NCBI GenBank assembly: GCA_050303615.1
Contig: JBNLCC010000062.1
Location: 1-6,787 of the forward strand
DNA: 6,787 bases
Direction of reading: 5' to 3'
Origin: CAZDXJ01 sp050303615
GTDB taxonomy: Bacteria; Pseudomonadota; Gammaproteobacteria; Methylococcales; Methylomonadaceae
In this document: positions 1-6,572 of the stretch, in pieces
How positions within the stretch are numbered: position 1 is the first letter of the stretch
Layout of the letters: every line of letters begins with the position of its first letter
Made by a program: the position numbers and the translations under genes
The notes under the pieces: model-generated
Databases searched by the model: none
What the model saw: only the letters and a program-made list of their open reading frames with translations
What the model was told of the DNA's origin: nothing

Positions 1-482
1 TGCGCGGCGGCATCGATGTGACATCCGCCATGTGGTTCAACGAATACCATACGATAATCAATTCCGGAGTTGATCCCGGGGAATTAAACGTCATTTTCCT
101 GAGAGACCAGGGGATGAATTTTCCTGAAGACGGGATCTACACGCTGCAAAACAGCCTTCAAAAAGACCCTGCCCTGGCAACAGCCTTTGTCGCCGCGTCG
201 TTGGAAGGATGGCGCTATGCCTTTGAGCATCCGGAGGAAGCGCTGGACATTGTCATCAAATATATGCGCGAGGCCCATTTGCCTGCCAACAAAGTTCACC
301 AAAAATGGATGCTGGACCGGATACGGGACTTGATGATGCCTAGCAGCCCCCAGGGAATATTCGGCCGTCTTATGCAACAGGATTATCAATCCGTAGCGCT
401 AGCCATGCAGAAAAACGGCCTGATCAGCGCTTTTCCCGATTACAGCACTTTTGTCCGGAACACCGATGCCGATGAAAAATAG
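1..482 (+). CDS. NMT1/THI5-like ABC transporter substrate-binding protein, C-terminal part (5' end outside window)
   Basis: This is the C-terminal part of a periplasmic solute-binding protein of the NMT1/THI5-like (SsuA/TauA-related) family. The frame is open from base 3, so the true start lies upstream, and the stop is TAG at 480-482. About 159 residues are visible. Recognisable stretches are SAMWFNEYH near the left edge, FLRDQGMNFPEDGIY at about 90-142, and the helical tail SLEGWRYAFEHPEEALDIV at about 200-256, typical of the second lobe of this fold. Family members bind small molecules such as pyrimidine precursors, sulfonates or nitrate, but the ligand cannot be read from this fragment. 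The gene overlaps the downstream phosphatase by 17 nt, implying translational coupling. It may therefore feed a ligand to that protein's Cache sensor rather than to a dedicated permease, none of which is seen here. Family assignment is confident; role is inference. Confidence 0.88.
   Translation, partial: RGGIDVTSAMWFNEYHTIINSGVDPGELNVIFLRDQGMNFPEDGIYTLQNSLQKDPALATAFVAASLEGWRYAFEHPEEALDIVIKYMREAHLPANKVHQKWMLDRIRDLMMPSSPQGIFGRLMQQDYQSVALAMQKNGLISAFPDYSTFVRNTDADEK
457..460 (+). promoter_or_regulatory. Weak ribosome binding site (GGAA) deciding the phosphatase start
   Basis: GGAA lies 5 nt before the ATG at 466 and 11 nt before a second in-frame ATG at 472. An in-frame TTG at 451 has no purine-rich element close upstream. 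This spacing favours ATG 466, though 472 remains possible. The site is inside the upstream coding region, so initiation probably relies partly on ribosomes finishing the previous gene. Confidence 0.4.
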
Positions 483-2424
483 CATCGTCATCAGGCTGGT
501 CGTGGTCATCACGCTGTTCAGTGTCGCCATTTTTGCCGTAACGCTCGGCTATAACTATTACCGGTCCCGCGTCTTGCTGCAAAATGAATTAGAAAGCAAT
601 GCACGCAACCTCGCCATGTCTCTGGTGTACCGGGTGGAGACACAGCTGACCGCAGTTGCCAAAGTGACGGAAGGGATGGCCCGTTCGTTGGAAACCGGCA
701 AACACACGGAGCAGGAGCTTCTTGCGCTGATCAGCACCACCGTTGCAGACAATGCCGAAATTTATGGTTCTACCGTCGCCTTTGAACCCTATGCCTTCAA
801 CCCCCAATCGCGCCTGTATGCACCCTATTATTTCCGGGAAAAGGATCAAATAGCCTTTGACCGGCTGGAAAATTCATACCGGCACCTACCTTACTTATAT
901 TGGGATTGGTACCAAATTCCGCGTGAACTGGGTAAACTCGAATGGAGTGAGCCTTATTTCGATGAAGGCGCAGGCAATATCCTGATGTCGACCTGTTCGG
1001 TCCCCTTCTATGAGGGAACCGGCGATAACAAACAGTTCACGGGCATTGTGACGGCCGACATATCCCTCGAAGCCCTGACGAAATATATCTCCTCGGTCAA
1101 AATCCTCGAGACCGGCTACGCCGCTCTGTTTTCCCGCAACGGGATGATACTCGCCCATCCTTTGCAGGACGCCATCATGAACGAAACGATCTTCAGCATT
1201 GCGGAAGCGCGCAACGACCCGTCGCTGAGGAAACTGGGCCGGAAAATGATCCGCGGCGACATCGGCTTCGTCCGTTACATCAGTCTGCTAGGTTTCAGGA
1301 GCTGGATGTATTATGCGCCGATCCGCTCGGCCGGTTGGACGCTCGCCGTCGTCTTTCCCGAGGCGGAGCTTCTGGCGAATGTCCGGAAGATGAGCGTAAC
1401 CATGGCGGCGATGGGCTGTGTCGGAATATTGTTGCTGATCATGGCGGTCGTCTCCATTGCCAAGACGATCATTAAACCGCTGCAATTGCTCACTGTAGCA
1501 ACCGACGAGATCGCTTCGGGAAACTTTGACGCAGCACTGCCGATGGAGCGGCGGAACGATGAGGTCGGTGTGCTAACCCACGACTTTCAGGTTATGCAGC
1601 AATCCCTAAAAGAATATATCAAGAACCTGACTGAAACCACTGCCGCCAAGGAACGTATCCAAAGCGAGCTCAAGGTGGCAACCGATATTCAAGCAAGCTT
1701 GCTGCCGCGCATATTCCCCCCCTTCCCCGAACATGCCGAATTTGAAATCTACGCCTCGATGGTTCCGGCTAAAGAAGTCGGGGGCGACTTCTACGACTTC
1801 TTTTTTATCGACGAGAAAAACCTGTGTTTTCTGATTGCGGACGTTTCCGACAAAGGCGTCCCCGCGGCATTGTACATGATGGTGACCAAAACCCTGCTGA
1901 AGACCGAAGGACAGCGGCTGGGTGAACCTGATAAGATATTGTGCTCGGTTAACAACATTCTCGCATCGGACAATGAAAGTTGCATGTTTACAACAGTATT
2001 CTGCGCCATCCTTGATATCACCACCGGCGAAGTGCGTTTTGCCAATGCCGGGCACAATCCCCCGCTTATTATCGACGCGCAGGGCGTGCGTTATCTCACG
2101 CCAAAACCGGGACTGATGCTGGGCGCCATGCCGGACACCGTATTTGTGACGGAACGGTTGATTCTTGAGCAACAAGGTGTCCTGTTTCTCTATACCGACG
2201 GTGTAACCGAGGCAAGGAGCCCGGAAGACAAACTGTATGGGGAAGAACGATTATTAAATGCGTTACAAGACGCGCCGCAGGATGACGTTACCAATATGAT
2301 CCGTTACATCAGTTCCGAGCTGGCGCTTCATGCCGGCGATGCCCCGCAATCAGACGACATCACCATGCTGGCAATAAAAATGCACAAAAAAATCCGGCCG
2401 GGCGTGGTCAGCAAGGACCTATGA
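466..2424 (+). CDS. Membrane-bound Cache-HAMP-PP2C (RsbU/SpoIIE-type) serine phosphatase
   Basis: Predicted sensor phosphatase of 652 residues that would dephosphorylate a phospho-STAS protein in the cytoplasm. Order of domains, counted from ATG 466: transmembrane helix about 7-29; periplasmic dCache-like sensor about 40-300, with WDWYQIP from W146 and the WSEPYFDEGAGNILM stretch; second membrane helix about 311-331; HAMP about 332-385 with P338; a charged helical linker containing KVATDIQASLLP; PP2C/SpoIIE domain about 413-640. The metal-binding acids of the family are all visible: GGDFYD (D441, D444), DVSDKG (D459, D462), TDGVTEA (D578) and SDDIT (D630, D631), so the enzyme should be active. 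FANAGHNPPL is another family hallmark. The Arg of amino-acid-binding dCache motifs appears replaced (W146 in WDWY), so the signal may not be an amino acid. It overlaps the next gene by ATGA. The start could also be 472. Confidence 0.93.
   Translation: MPMKNSIVIRLVVVITLFSVAIFAVTLGYNYYRSRVLLQNELESNARNLAMSLVYRVETQLTAVAKVTEGMARSLETGKHTEQELLALISTTVADNAEIYGSTVAFEPYAFNPQSRLYAPYYFREKDQIAFDRLENSYRHLPYLYWDWYQIPRELGKLEWSEPYFDEGAGNILMSTCSVPFYEGTGDNKQFTGIVTADISLEALTKYISSVKILETGYAALFSRNGMILAHPLQDAIMNETIFSIAEARNDPSLRKLGRKMIRGDIGFVRYISLLGFRSWMYYAPIRSAGWTLAVVFPEAELLANVRKMSVTMAAMGCVGILLLIMAVVSIAKTIIKPLQLLTVATDEIASGNFDAALPMERRNDEVGVLTHDFQVMQQSLKEYIKNLTETTAAKERIQSELKVATDIQASLLPRIFPPFPEHAEFEIYASMVPAKEVGGDFYDFFFIDEKNLCFLIADVSDKGVPAALYMMVTKTLLKTEGQRLGEPDKILCSVNNILASDNESCMFTTVFCAILDITTGEVRFANAGHNPPLIIDAQGVRYLTPKPGLMLGAMPDTVFVTERLILEQQGVLFLYTDGVTEARSPEDKLYGEERLLNALQDAPQDDVTNMIRYISSELALHAGDAPQSDDITMLAIKMHKKIRPGVVSKDL
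2413..2417 (+). promoter_or_regulatory. Ribosome binding site (AAGGA) for the receptor-permease gene
   Basis: AAGGA lies only 3 nt before the ATG at 2421, a rather short spacing. The start is nonetheless supported because a lysine-led lipoprotein signal peptide begins exactly there, and because ATG and the previous stop share the ATGA overlap typical of coupled translation. Confidence 0.5.
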
Positions 2425-5400
2425 AAAAAGTCGCACTACTAATACCGCTGTTAGTGGCGGCAATGGTTTCTCTCGGCGGCTGCAGAAAAAGTGACATTGT
2501 CATCACCCGCCTTGATGATGCAAAACATGCCAGAATCGGTGTGATGACCGGATCCACCGGCGAGGCAATTACTCTCGCAAGATATCCGCACGCGCAGGTC
2601 AAAAGCTTCGACGACATCATGGATGCCGTTGCCGCGATGAAATCCGGACAACTGGATGCGATCGTCACGGCCTTCCCGGCGGCGCTGCAGGTCTCGAAGA
2701 AGAATCCGGATTTGGGGGTGCTGCCCGAACCGCTTGATCACGAAAATACCGCGATTGCAATCAAGAAAGGCAATGCCCGGCTGCTGGCCACATTAAACCG
2801 GATAATCTCCGAGCTGAAAAAAGACGGCACATTGGCCGCGATGCAGCAGCGCTGGTTCAAACCGGATTTGAGTCCTTATGAAGAACCGGACATTGCTCTC
2901 CCCAGCGAAGGCACGCCCCTGAAAATCGGGGTCAGCGCCACACGCGAGCCGTTCAGTTTTGTGGACCAAAACGGTCGGGTAACCGGCCATGACGGTGAAC
3001 TGGCGCGTATTATCGCCGCCAAACTCCACCGCCCGGTCGAATTTTACAACATGAAATTCATGGCACTGATCCCGGCACTGCAATCAGGCAAGGTTGACCT
3101 GATCGTAACCGGCATGACTGCAACAGAGGAGCGCAGCAAATTTGTCGATTTTACCCAGCCCTATTACGCCAACGCACAGGTGATGCTGGTCAAAAAAAAT
3201 GCCACGGCAAAGCCGCTGTCCTCGCCAGACCGTTCAAGCGGTGCCGAATACGAGAATGAAATTTCCAAACTGGCGGATATCGACGGTAAACGAATCGGTG
3301 TTCTGGGCGGTTCTGCAGGAGACTTGGCGGCGCGCAAGCACTTTCCTCATGCGACCTTTCAGGTGTTTATTGCGGCAGCGGATGCCGCGCTTGCGGTTAA
3401 AACCCGCAAAGCAGATGCCTTTGTCTATGACAAAAGCGTGCTGCTAAATCTCGCCGAGAAAAACCCGGACCTGATCATTCTGGATGAACCGGTGGATAAA
3501 CTCGCCATAGCAGCGGCCATCCGCAAAGACAATAGCGCATTGCTTGCCGAGATAAACAGTGTGTTATCCGATCTGGATAAAGAAGGCGTTCTTAAACAGT
3601 TGAGGGCCAAGTGGATTGATTCCGAATACACGGTCACACCGCAAATACCGCCAAGCAAAGACACTCATGGCAAGGAAGTGCTGCACATGGGGACATGCGC
3701 GCTGATCGAACCCTTTTCCTTCCAGGCAAATGGCAAATTGACCGGTTTGGATATCGAGTTGGGCCGGTTAATCGGTGTGCGCCTCGGCAAAAAAGTCGAA
3801 ATCAAGGATATGAATTTTGAAGCGCTGATTCCCGCCCTGCAGTCGGATAAAATCGATTTTGCGCTTTCCAATTTTAATGTGACCGATGAGCGTAAAAAGC
3901 TTATAAATTTCTCTGTTCCCTACGTTAAAAATGATATTTCGGCGCTGGTCAGGCGACCGCCGATATCCAACGCCGAACATCAAACGGTTGGCAAGTTTCC
4001 GGCTGCCAAGCAGGGTACAAAACTGGCGTCCGTTGCAGACTTGCAAGACAAGCGTATCGGGGTAATTCTTGGCTCCGCCCATGACACCTATGCGACCAAG
4101 CACTATCCCAATGCAACGATCCTGCAATACAAATCCCCCGCCGATGTCGTCTTGGCGGTCAAGACCGGCAAAGTCGATGCCGCCCTGTTCGATGCCGAAC
4201 CTCTACGCGAAATCATGCGCCAGGATGACAGCTTGGGTTTATTGGGTGAATCATTGTTTTCATTTTCGGTCGGCGTCGGCTTTAATAAAGACAATCCGGC
4301 ATTGCGGAAACAATTCAATCAATTCTTGGCGAAGATCGAGGAGAACGGCGTTTACGAGGAAATGCTGCGTCGCTGGATGGAACAAGGCGGGACGCGTATG
4401 CCGACAATAGCAAACGTAAATCCCATCGGTGAGCTTGTGGTTGGCACCAGCGACTCCGGACTGCCGTTTACCGCGATCAAGGATAACCGGCTGGTCGGCT
4501 TCGATATTGAACTGTCCGAAAGATTCGCCGCCTATCTCGGGAAACAGGTCAAGTTTGCCAACATGGACTTCGGCAGCCTGATTGCCGCTGTCGCCAGCGG
4601 AAAAGTCGACATGATTGCCAGCTCCATTTACGTAACGGATGAGAGAAAAAAACAAGTCGACTTCTCCGATCCCTATTATGAGATGGGCACCGAGGTATTC
4701 GCCCTGAAAAACAATATTGCCACCTACGGCACCGGTTCCGCCGCACAAACCAAAGCCCCCTCATTCGTTACCAGGGTAGCCGACAGTTTCTACAGCAACA
4801 TCATCCATGAGAAACGCTACCTGCTCATTTGGGACGGACTGAAAACCACCGTGATCATTTCCATTTTCGCGACCATGCTCGGAACGCTGATTGGCGCACT
4901 GGTCTGTTTTATGCGGATGTCGAAGCGGAGCGTTCTGAATCTGCCTGCCAGGATTTATATCAACATCCTGCGCGGCACGCCGGTTCTGGTGCTATTGATG
5001 TTGATTTTCTACGTTGTTTTTGCCTCGGTGGACATCAGCCCGGTGCTGGTGGCCATCATTGCTTTCGGCATGAATTTCGGCGCCTACGTGTCGGAAATGT
5101 TCCGCACCGGCATCGAAAGCATCGACAAAGGCCAGACCGAGGCCGGCATCGCGATGGGTTTTACCAAAATAAAAACCTTCGTGTTCATCGTACTGCCCCA
5201 GGCCATACAGCGTATTTTGCCGGTTTACAAGGGGGAATTCATTTCCTTGGTCAAGATGACCTCCATAGTCGGCTACATCGCAGTCCAGGACCTCACCAAG
5301 GCCAGCGATATCATTCGCGCCCGCACCTTTGATGCATTCTTTCCGCTGATCATGGTGGCGATTCTGTACTTCGTGATTGCCTGGGTACTGATGCAGTCGC

Positions 5401-5462
5401 TGGAATATCTGGAACGTATTACCGATCCTAAATACAAAAGGCGCAAGGCGGTCAAGGCATGA
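2421..5462 (+). CDS. Multi-domain amino-acid-type ABC importer: lipoprotein with tandem SBP_bac_3 modules fused to a HisM/GlnP-type permease
   Basis: A 1013-residue receptor-permease fusion, probably importing polar amino acids or related solutes. Residues 1-21 form a lipoprotein signal with lipobox LGGC (C21). Next comes a second-lobe fragment, about 30-146; a complete family-3 binding module, about 167-404; another complete module, about 419-655; a first-lobe-only fragment, about 671-760; then the permease, about 800-1005. The permease shows LKTTVIIS at the start of its first helix, INILRGTP (847-854), an EAA loop beginning E907-A908-G909 with G913 and ending LPQA (P926), and about five membrane helices. 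The Arg that in HisJ-type proteins holds the ligand carboxylate is present in all three first lobes (R238, R491, R742). The Asp that holds the amino group is present in both complete modules (D337, D591), but the N-terminal fragment has A84. Lactococcal GlnP is a precedent for SBP-permease fusion. With a single permease, a homodimeric transporter is likely. The start is set by signal peptide and ATGA overlap. Confidence 0.93.
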   Translation: MKKVALLIPLLVAAMVSLGGCRKSDIVITRLDDAKHARIGVMTGSTGEAITLARYPHAQVKSFDDIMDAVAAMKSGQLDAIVTAFPAALQVSKKNPDLGVLPEPLDHENTAIAIKKGNARLLATLNRIISELKKDGTLAAMQQRWFKPDLSPYEEPDIALPSEGTPLKIGVSATREPFSFVDQNGRVTGHDGELARIIAAKLHRPVEFYNMKFMALIPALQSGKVDLIVTGMTATEERSKFVDFTQPYYANAQVMLVKKNATAKPLSSPDRSSGAEYENEISKLADIDGKRIGVLGGSAGDLAARKHFPHATFQVFIAAADAALAVKTRKADAFVYDKSVLLNLAEKNPDLIILDEPVDKLAIAAAIRKDNSALLAEINSVLSDLDKEGVLKQLRAKWIDSEYTVTPQIPPSKDTHGKEVLHMGTCALIEPFSFQANGKLTGLDIELGRLIGVRLGKKVEIKDMNFEALIPALQSDKIDFALSNFNVTDERKKLINFSVPYVKNDISALVRRPPISNAEHQTVGKFPAAKQGTKLASVADLQDKRIGVILGSAHDTYATKHYPNATILQYKSPADVVLAVKTGKVDAALFDAEPLREIMRQDDSLGLLGESLFSFSVGVGFNKDNPALRKQFNQFLAKIEENGVYEEMLRRWMEQGGTRMPTIANVNPIGELVVGTSDSGLPFTAIKDNRLVGFDIELSERFAAYLGKQVKFANMDFGSLIAAVASGKVDMIASSIYVTDERKKQVDFSDPYYEMGTEVFALKNNIATYGTGSAAQTKAPSFVTRVADSFYSNIIHEKRYLLIWDGLKTTVIISIFATMLGTLIGALVCFMRMSKRSVLNLPARIYINILRGTPVLVLLMLIFYVVFASVDISPVLVAIIAFGMNFGAYVSEMFRTGIESIDKGQTEAGIAMGFTKIKTFVFIVLPQAIQRILPVYKGEFISLVKMTSIVGYIAVQDLTKASDIIRARTFDAFFPLIMVAILYFVIAWVLMQSLEYLERITDPKYKRRKAVKA
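2508..4710 (+). repeat. Protein-level tandem repeats: three first-lobe and three second-lobe SBP_bac_3 units in permuted order
   Basis: Three first-lobe units lie at about 2919-3200, 3675-3955 and 4429-4710. Each has an aromatic-rich start (EPFSF, EPFSF, LPFTA), a GxDxEL-type helix (GHDGELAR, GLDIELGR, GFDIELSE), then MKFMALIPAL, MNFEALIPAL or MDFGSLIAAV, and a T-x-E-R / VDF-type / PY end. Three second-lobe units lie at about 2508-2860, 3258-3632 and 4029-4388. Each begins RIGV..GS and contains a YPHA, FPHA or YPNA step, and a V.A.K.GK.DA-like helix, and ends with LKQLRAKW-like helices. At the DNA level the copies are clearly diverged, so the duplications are old. The order is second, first-second, first-second, first. 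Confidence 0.85.
5445..5451 (+). promoter_or_regulatory. Ribosome binding site (AAGGCGG) for the ABC ATPase gene
   Basis: AAGGCGG sits 7 nt before the ATG at 5459, a good position, within the last codons of the receptor-permease gene. Together with the ATGA overlap it supports coupled production of permease and ATPase. Confidence 0.55.
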
Positions 5463-6550
5463 TCAAGATCGAGCATCTGTCTAAGAAATTCGGCGACCTA
5501 ACCGTACTGAAGGATATTACCACCGAAATACAAACCGGCGAGGTTGTCTCGATCATAGGCCCTTCCGGTACCGGCAAAAGTACCTTGTTGCGCTGTCTCA
5601 ACCTGCTTGAATATCCGAGCGGCGGTTCGATTTCCATTAATGGTGTGGATATTCTGAGTAAGCAAACCGATGTGGCAAAAATACGCCAGAAGATGAATAT
5701 GGTATTCCAATCATTCAATCTTTTCTCCCACCTCAATGTCATGGAAAACCTGACCATTGCGCCGATCAAACTGAAAGGGACGGACAAAGCGGCGGCGCAA
5801 TCAAAAGCCATGGATCTGCTGCGGCTGGTAGGATTGGCCGAAAAAGCCGGCAACTACCCGGATGAACTCTCCGGCGGCCAGCAACAGCGGGTGGCTATTG
5901 CCCGCTGCCTGGCTATGGAGCCGGAAATCATCCTGTTTGACGAGCCCACTTCGGCGCTGGATCCCACGATGGTCAGGGAGGTGCTCTCGGTTATTCGCCG
6001 CCTCGCCCGGGAAGGCATGACCATGGCGATCGTCACCCATGAAATGGATTTCGCTCGCGATGTTTCGAACCGGATACTGTACATGGACGAAGGGATTATT
6101 TACGAAGAAGGGCCTCCGCAACAGATTTTTGAGAAACCGCTAAAAGAAAAGACCCGGACCTTTATCAACAGAATTCGCAGTTACACCTGCCGCGTCAGTT
6201 CGCCCGATTATGACCTGTACGCGATGAATGCCGAAATTGAGGCTTTTTGTGAAAAACAGATCCTACCGAAGCAAACCAGAGACAACTTATTACTATTGGT
6301 TGAAGAGCTGCTGCAAATCTACAATCCTTACTTATCCACGGTAGCGCTGGATATGACCATTGCCTATTCCGAAAAGAACGAACACCTGGAGGTAGTCTGT
6401 GAAAACAGGGGAGAAGCTGAAAACCCGTTGGATAGCGACACCTTATTCGACGATGACCTGGGTCTGACGATCATAACAAAATTGACCGACAACATTGACT
6501 ACCGGTTCATCGACGGCAAAAACAGATTACATCTTTTGCTTAAAACATAA
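5459..6550 (+). CDS. HisP/GlnQ-type amino-acid ABC transporter ATPase with C-terminal RsbW-like (GHKL/anti-sigma) domain
   Basis: Protein of 363 residues, about 120 longer than ordinary GlnQ/HisP ATPases. Residues 1-240 form a complete polar-amino-acid ABC ATPase: Walker A GPSGTGKST (34-42, K40), Q-loop Q84, signature LSGGQ (137-141), Walker B with D161 and E162, and H194. The usual ATPase end (IFEKPLKEKTRTFINRIR) is followed by a second domain, about 242-363. This tail resembles RsbW/SpoIIAB-type kinases: a helix with LLLLVEELLQIYNPY (V281-E283), a strand followed by ENRGEAENPL (E315-G318), then DDDLGLTIITKLTDNIDY (G335) and a final strand NRLHLLL. The N-box Asn is not visible (Q286 or I287 stands there), and the usual Asp of the G1 box is Glu or Asn (E315/N316), so kinase activity is doubtful and the domain may be a STAS-docking module. 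It overlaps the permease gene by 4 nt and is followed by a STAS gene. ATPase call very sure; tail call about 0.8. Confidence 0.92.
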   Translation: MIKIEHLSKKFGDLTVLKDITTEIQTGEVVSIIGPSGTGKSTLLRCLNLLEYPSGGSISINGVDILSKQTDVAKIRQKMNMVFQSFNLFSHLNVMENLTIAPIKLKGTDKAAAQSKAMDLLRLVGLAEKAGNYPDELSGGQQQRVAIARCLAMEPEIILFDEPTSALDPTMVREVLSVIRRLAREGMTMAIVTHEMDFARDVSNRILYMDEGIIYEEGPPQQIFEKPLKEKTRTFINRIRSYTCRVSSPDYDLYAMNAEIEAFCEKQILPKQTRDNLLLLVEELLQIYNPYLSTVALDMTIAYSEKNEHLEVVCENRGEAENPLDSDTLFDDDLGLTIITKLTDNIDYRFIDGKNRLHLLLKT

Positions 6551-6572
6551 CTTCCGATGAGAAATAAAGCCC

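Noticed and set aside
451..465. TTG at 451 as the phosphatase start
   Set aside because: ATG codons at 466 and 472 follow in frame, the TTG has no ribosome site, and the membrane-helix N-terminus reads naturally from the ATGs.
1..482. Thiamine-pyrimidine biosynthesis enzyme (THI5)
   Set aside because: Bacterial proteins of this superfamily beside transporter or signalling genes are usually binding proteins; nothing here points to the fungal enzyme.
1606..2175. 189-codon open frame on the - strand
   Set aside because: It lies wholly inside the PP2C phosphatase gene, antisense, and its translation shows no recognisable domain; the + strand frame carries all catalytic motifs.
2421..2870. N-terminal half-module as evidence of a frameshift or pseudogene
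   Set aside because: The frame is open from a sound start, with a proper lipobox signal joined straight to the second lobe. The missing first lobe is matched by a lone first lobe before the permease, so this looks like a real architecture.
4829..5332. 167-codon open frame on the + strand in another frame
   Set aside because: It overlaps the permease domain, whose frame has the EAA loop and membrane helices. The alternative product is rich in His and Arg, typical of out-of-frame reading.
6551..6572. Terminator or promoter between the ATPase and STAS genes
   Set aside because: The gap is 22 nt, has no GC-rich hairpin followed by T residues and no convincing -10/-35 pair, so the STAS gene is most simply in the same transcript.
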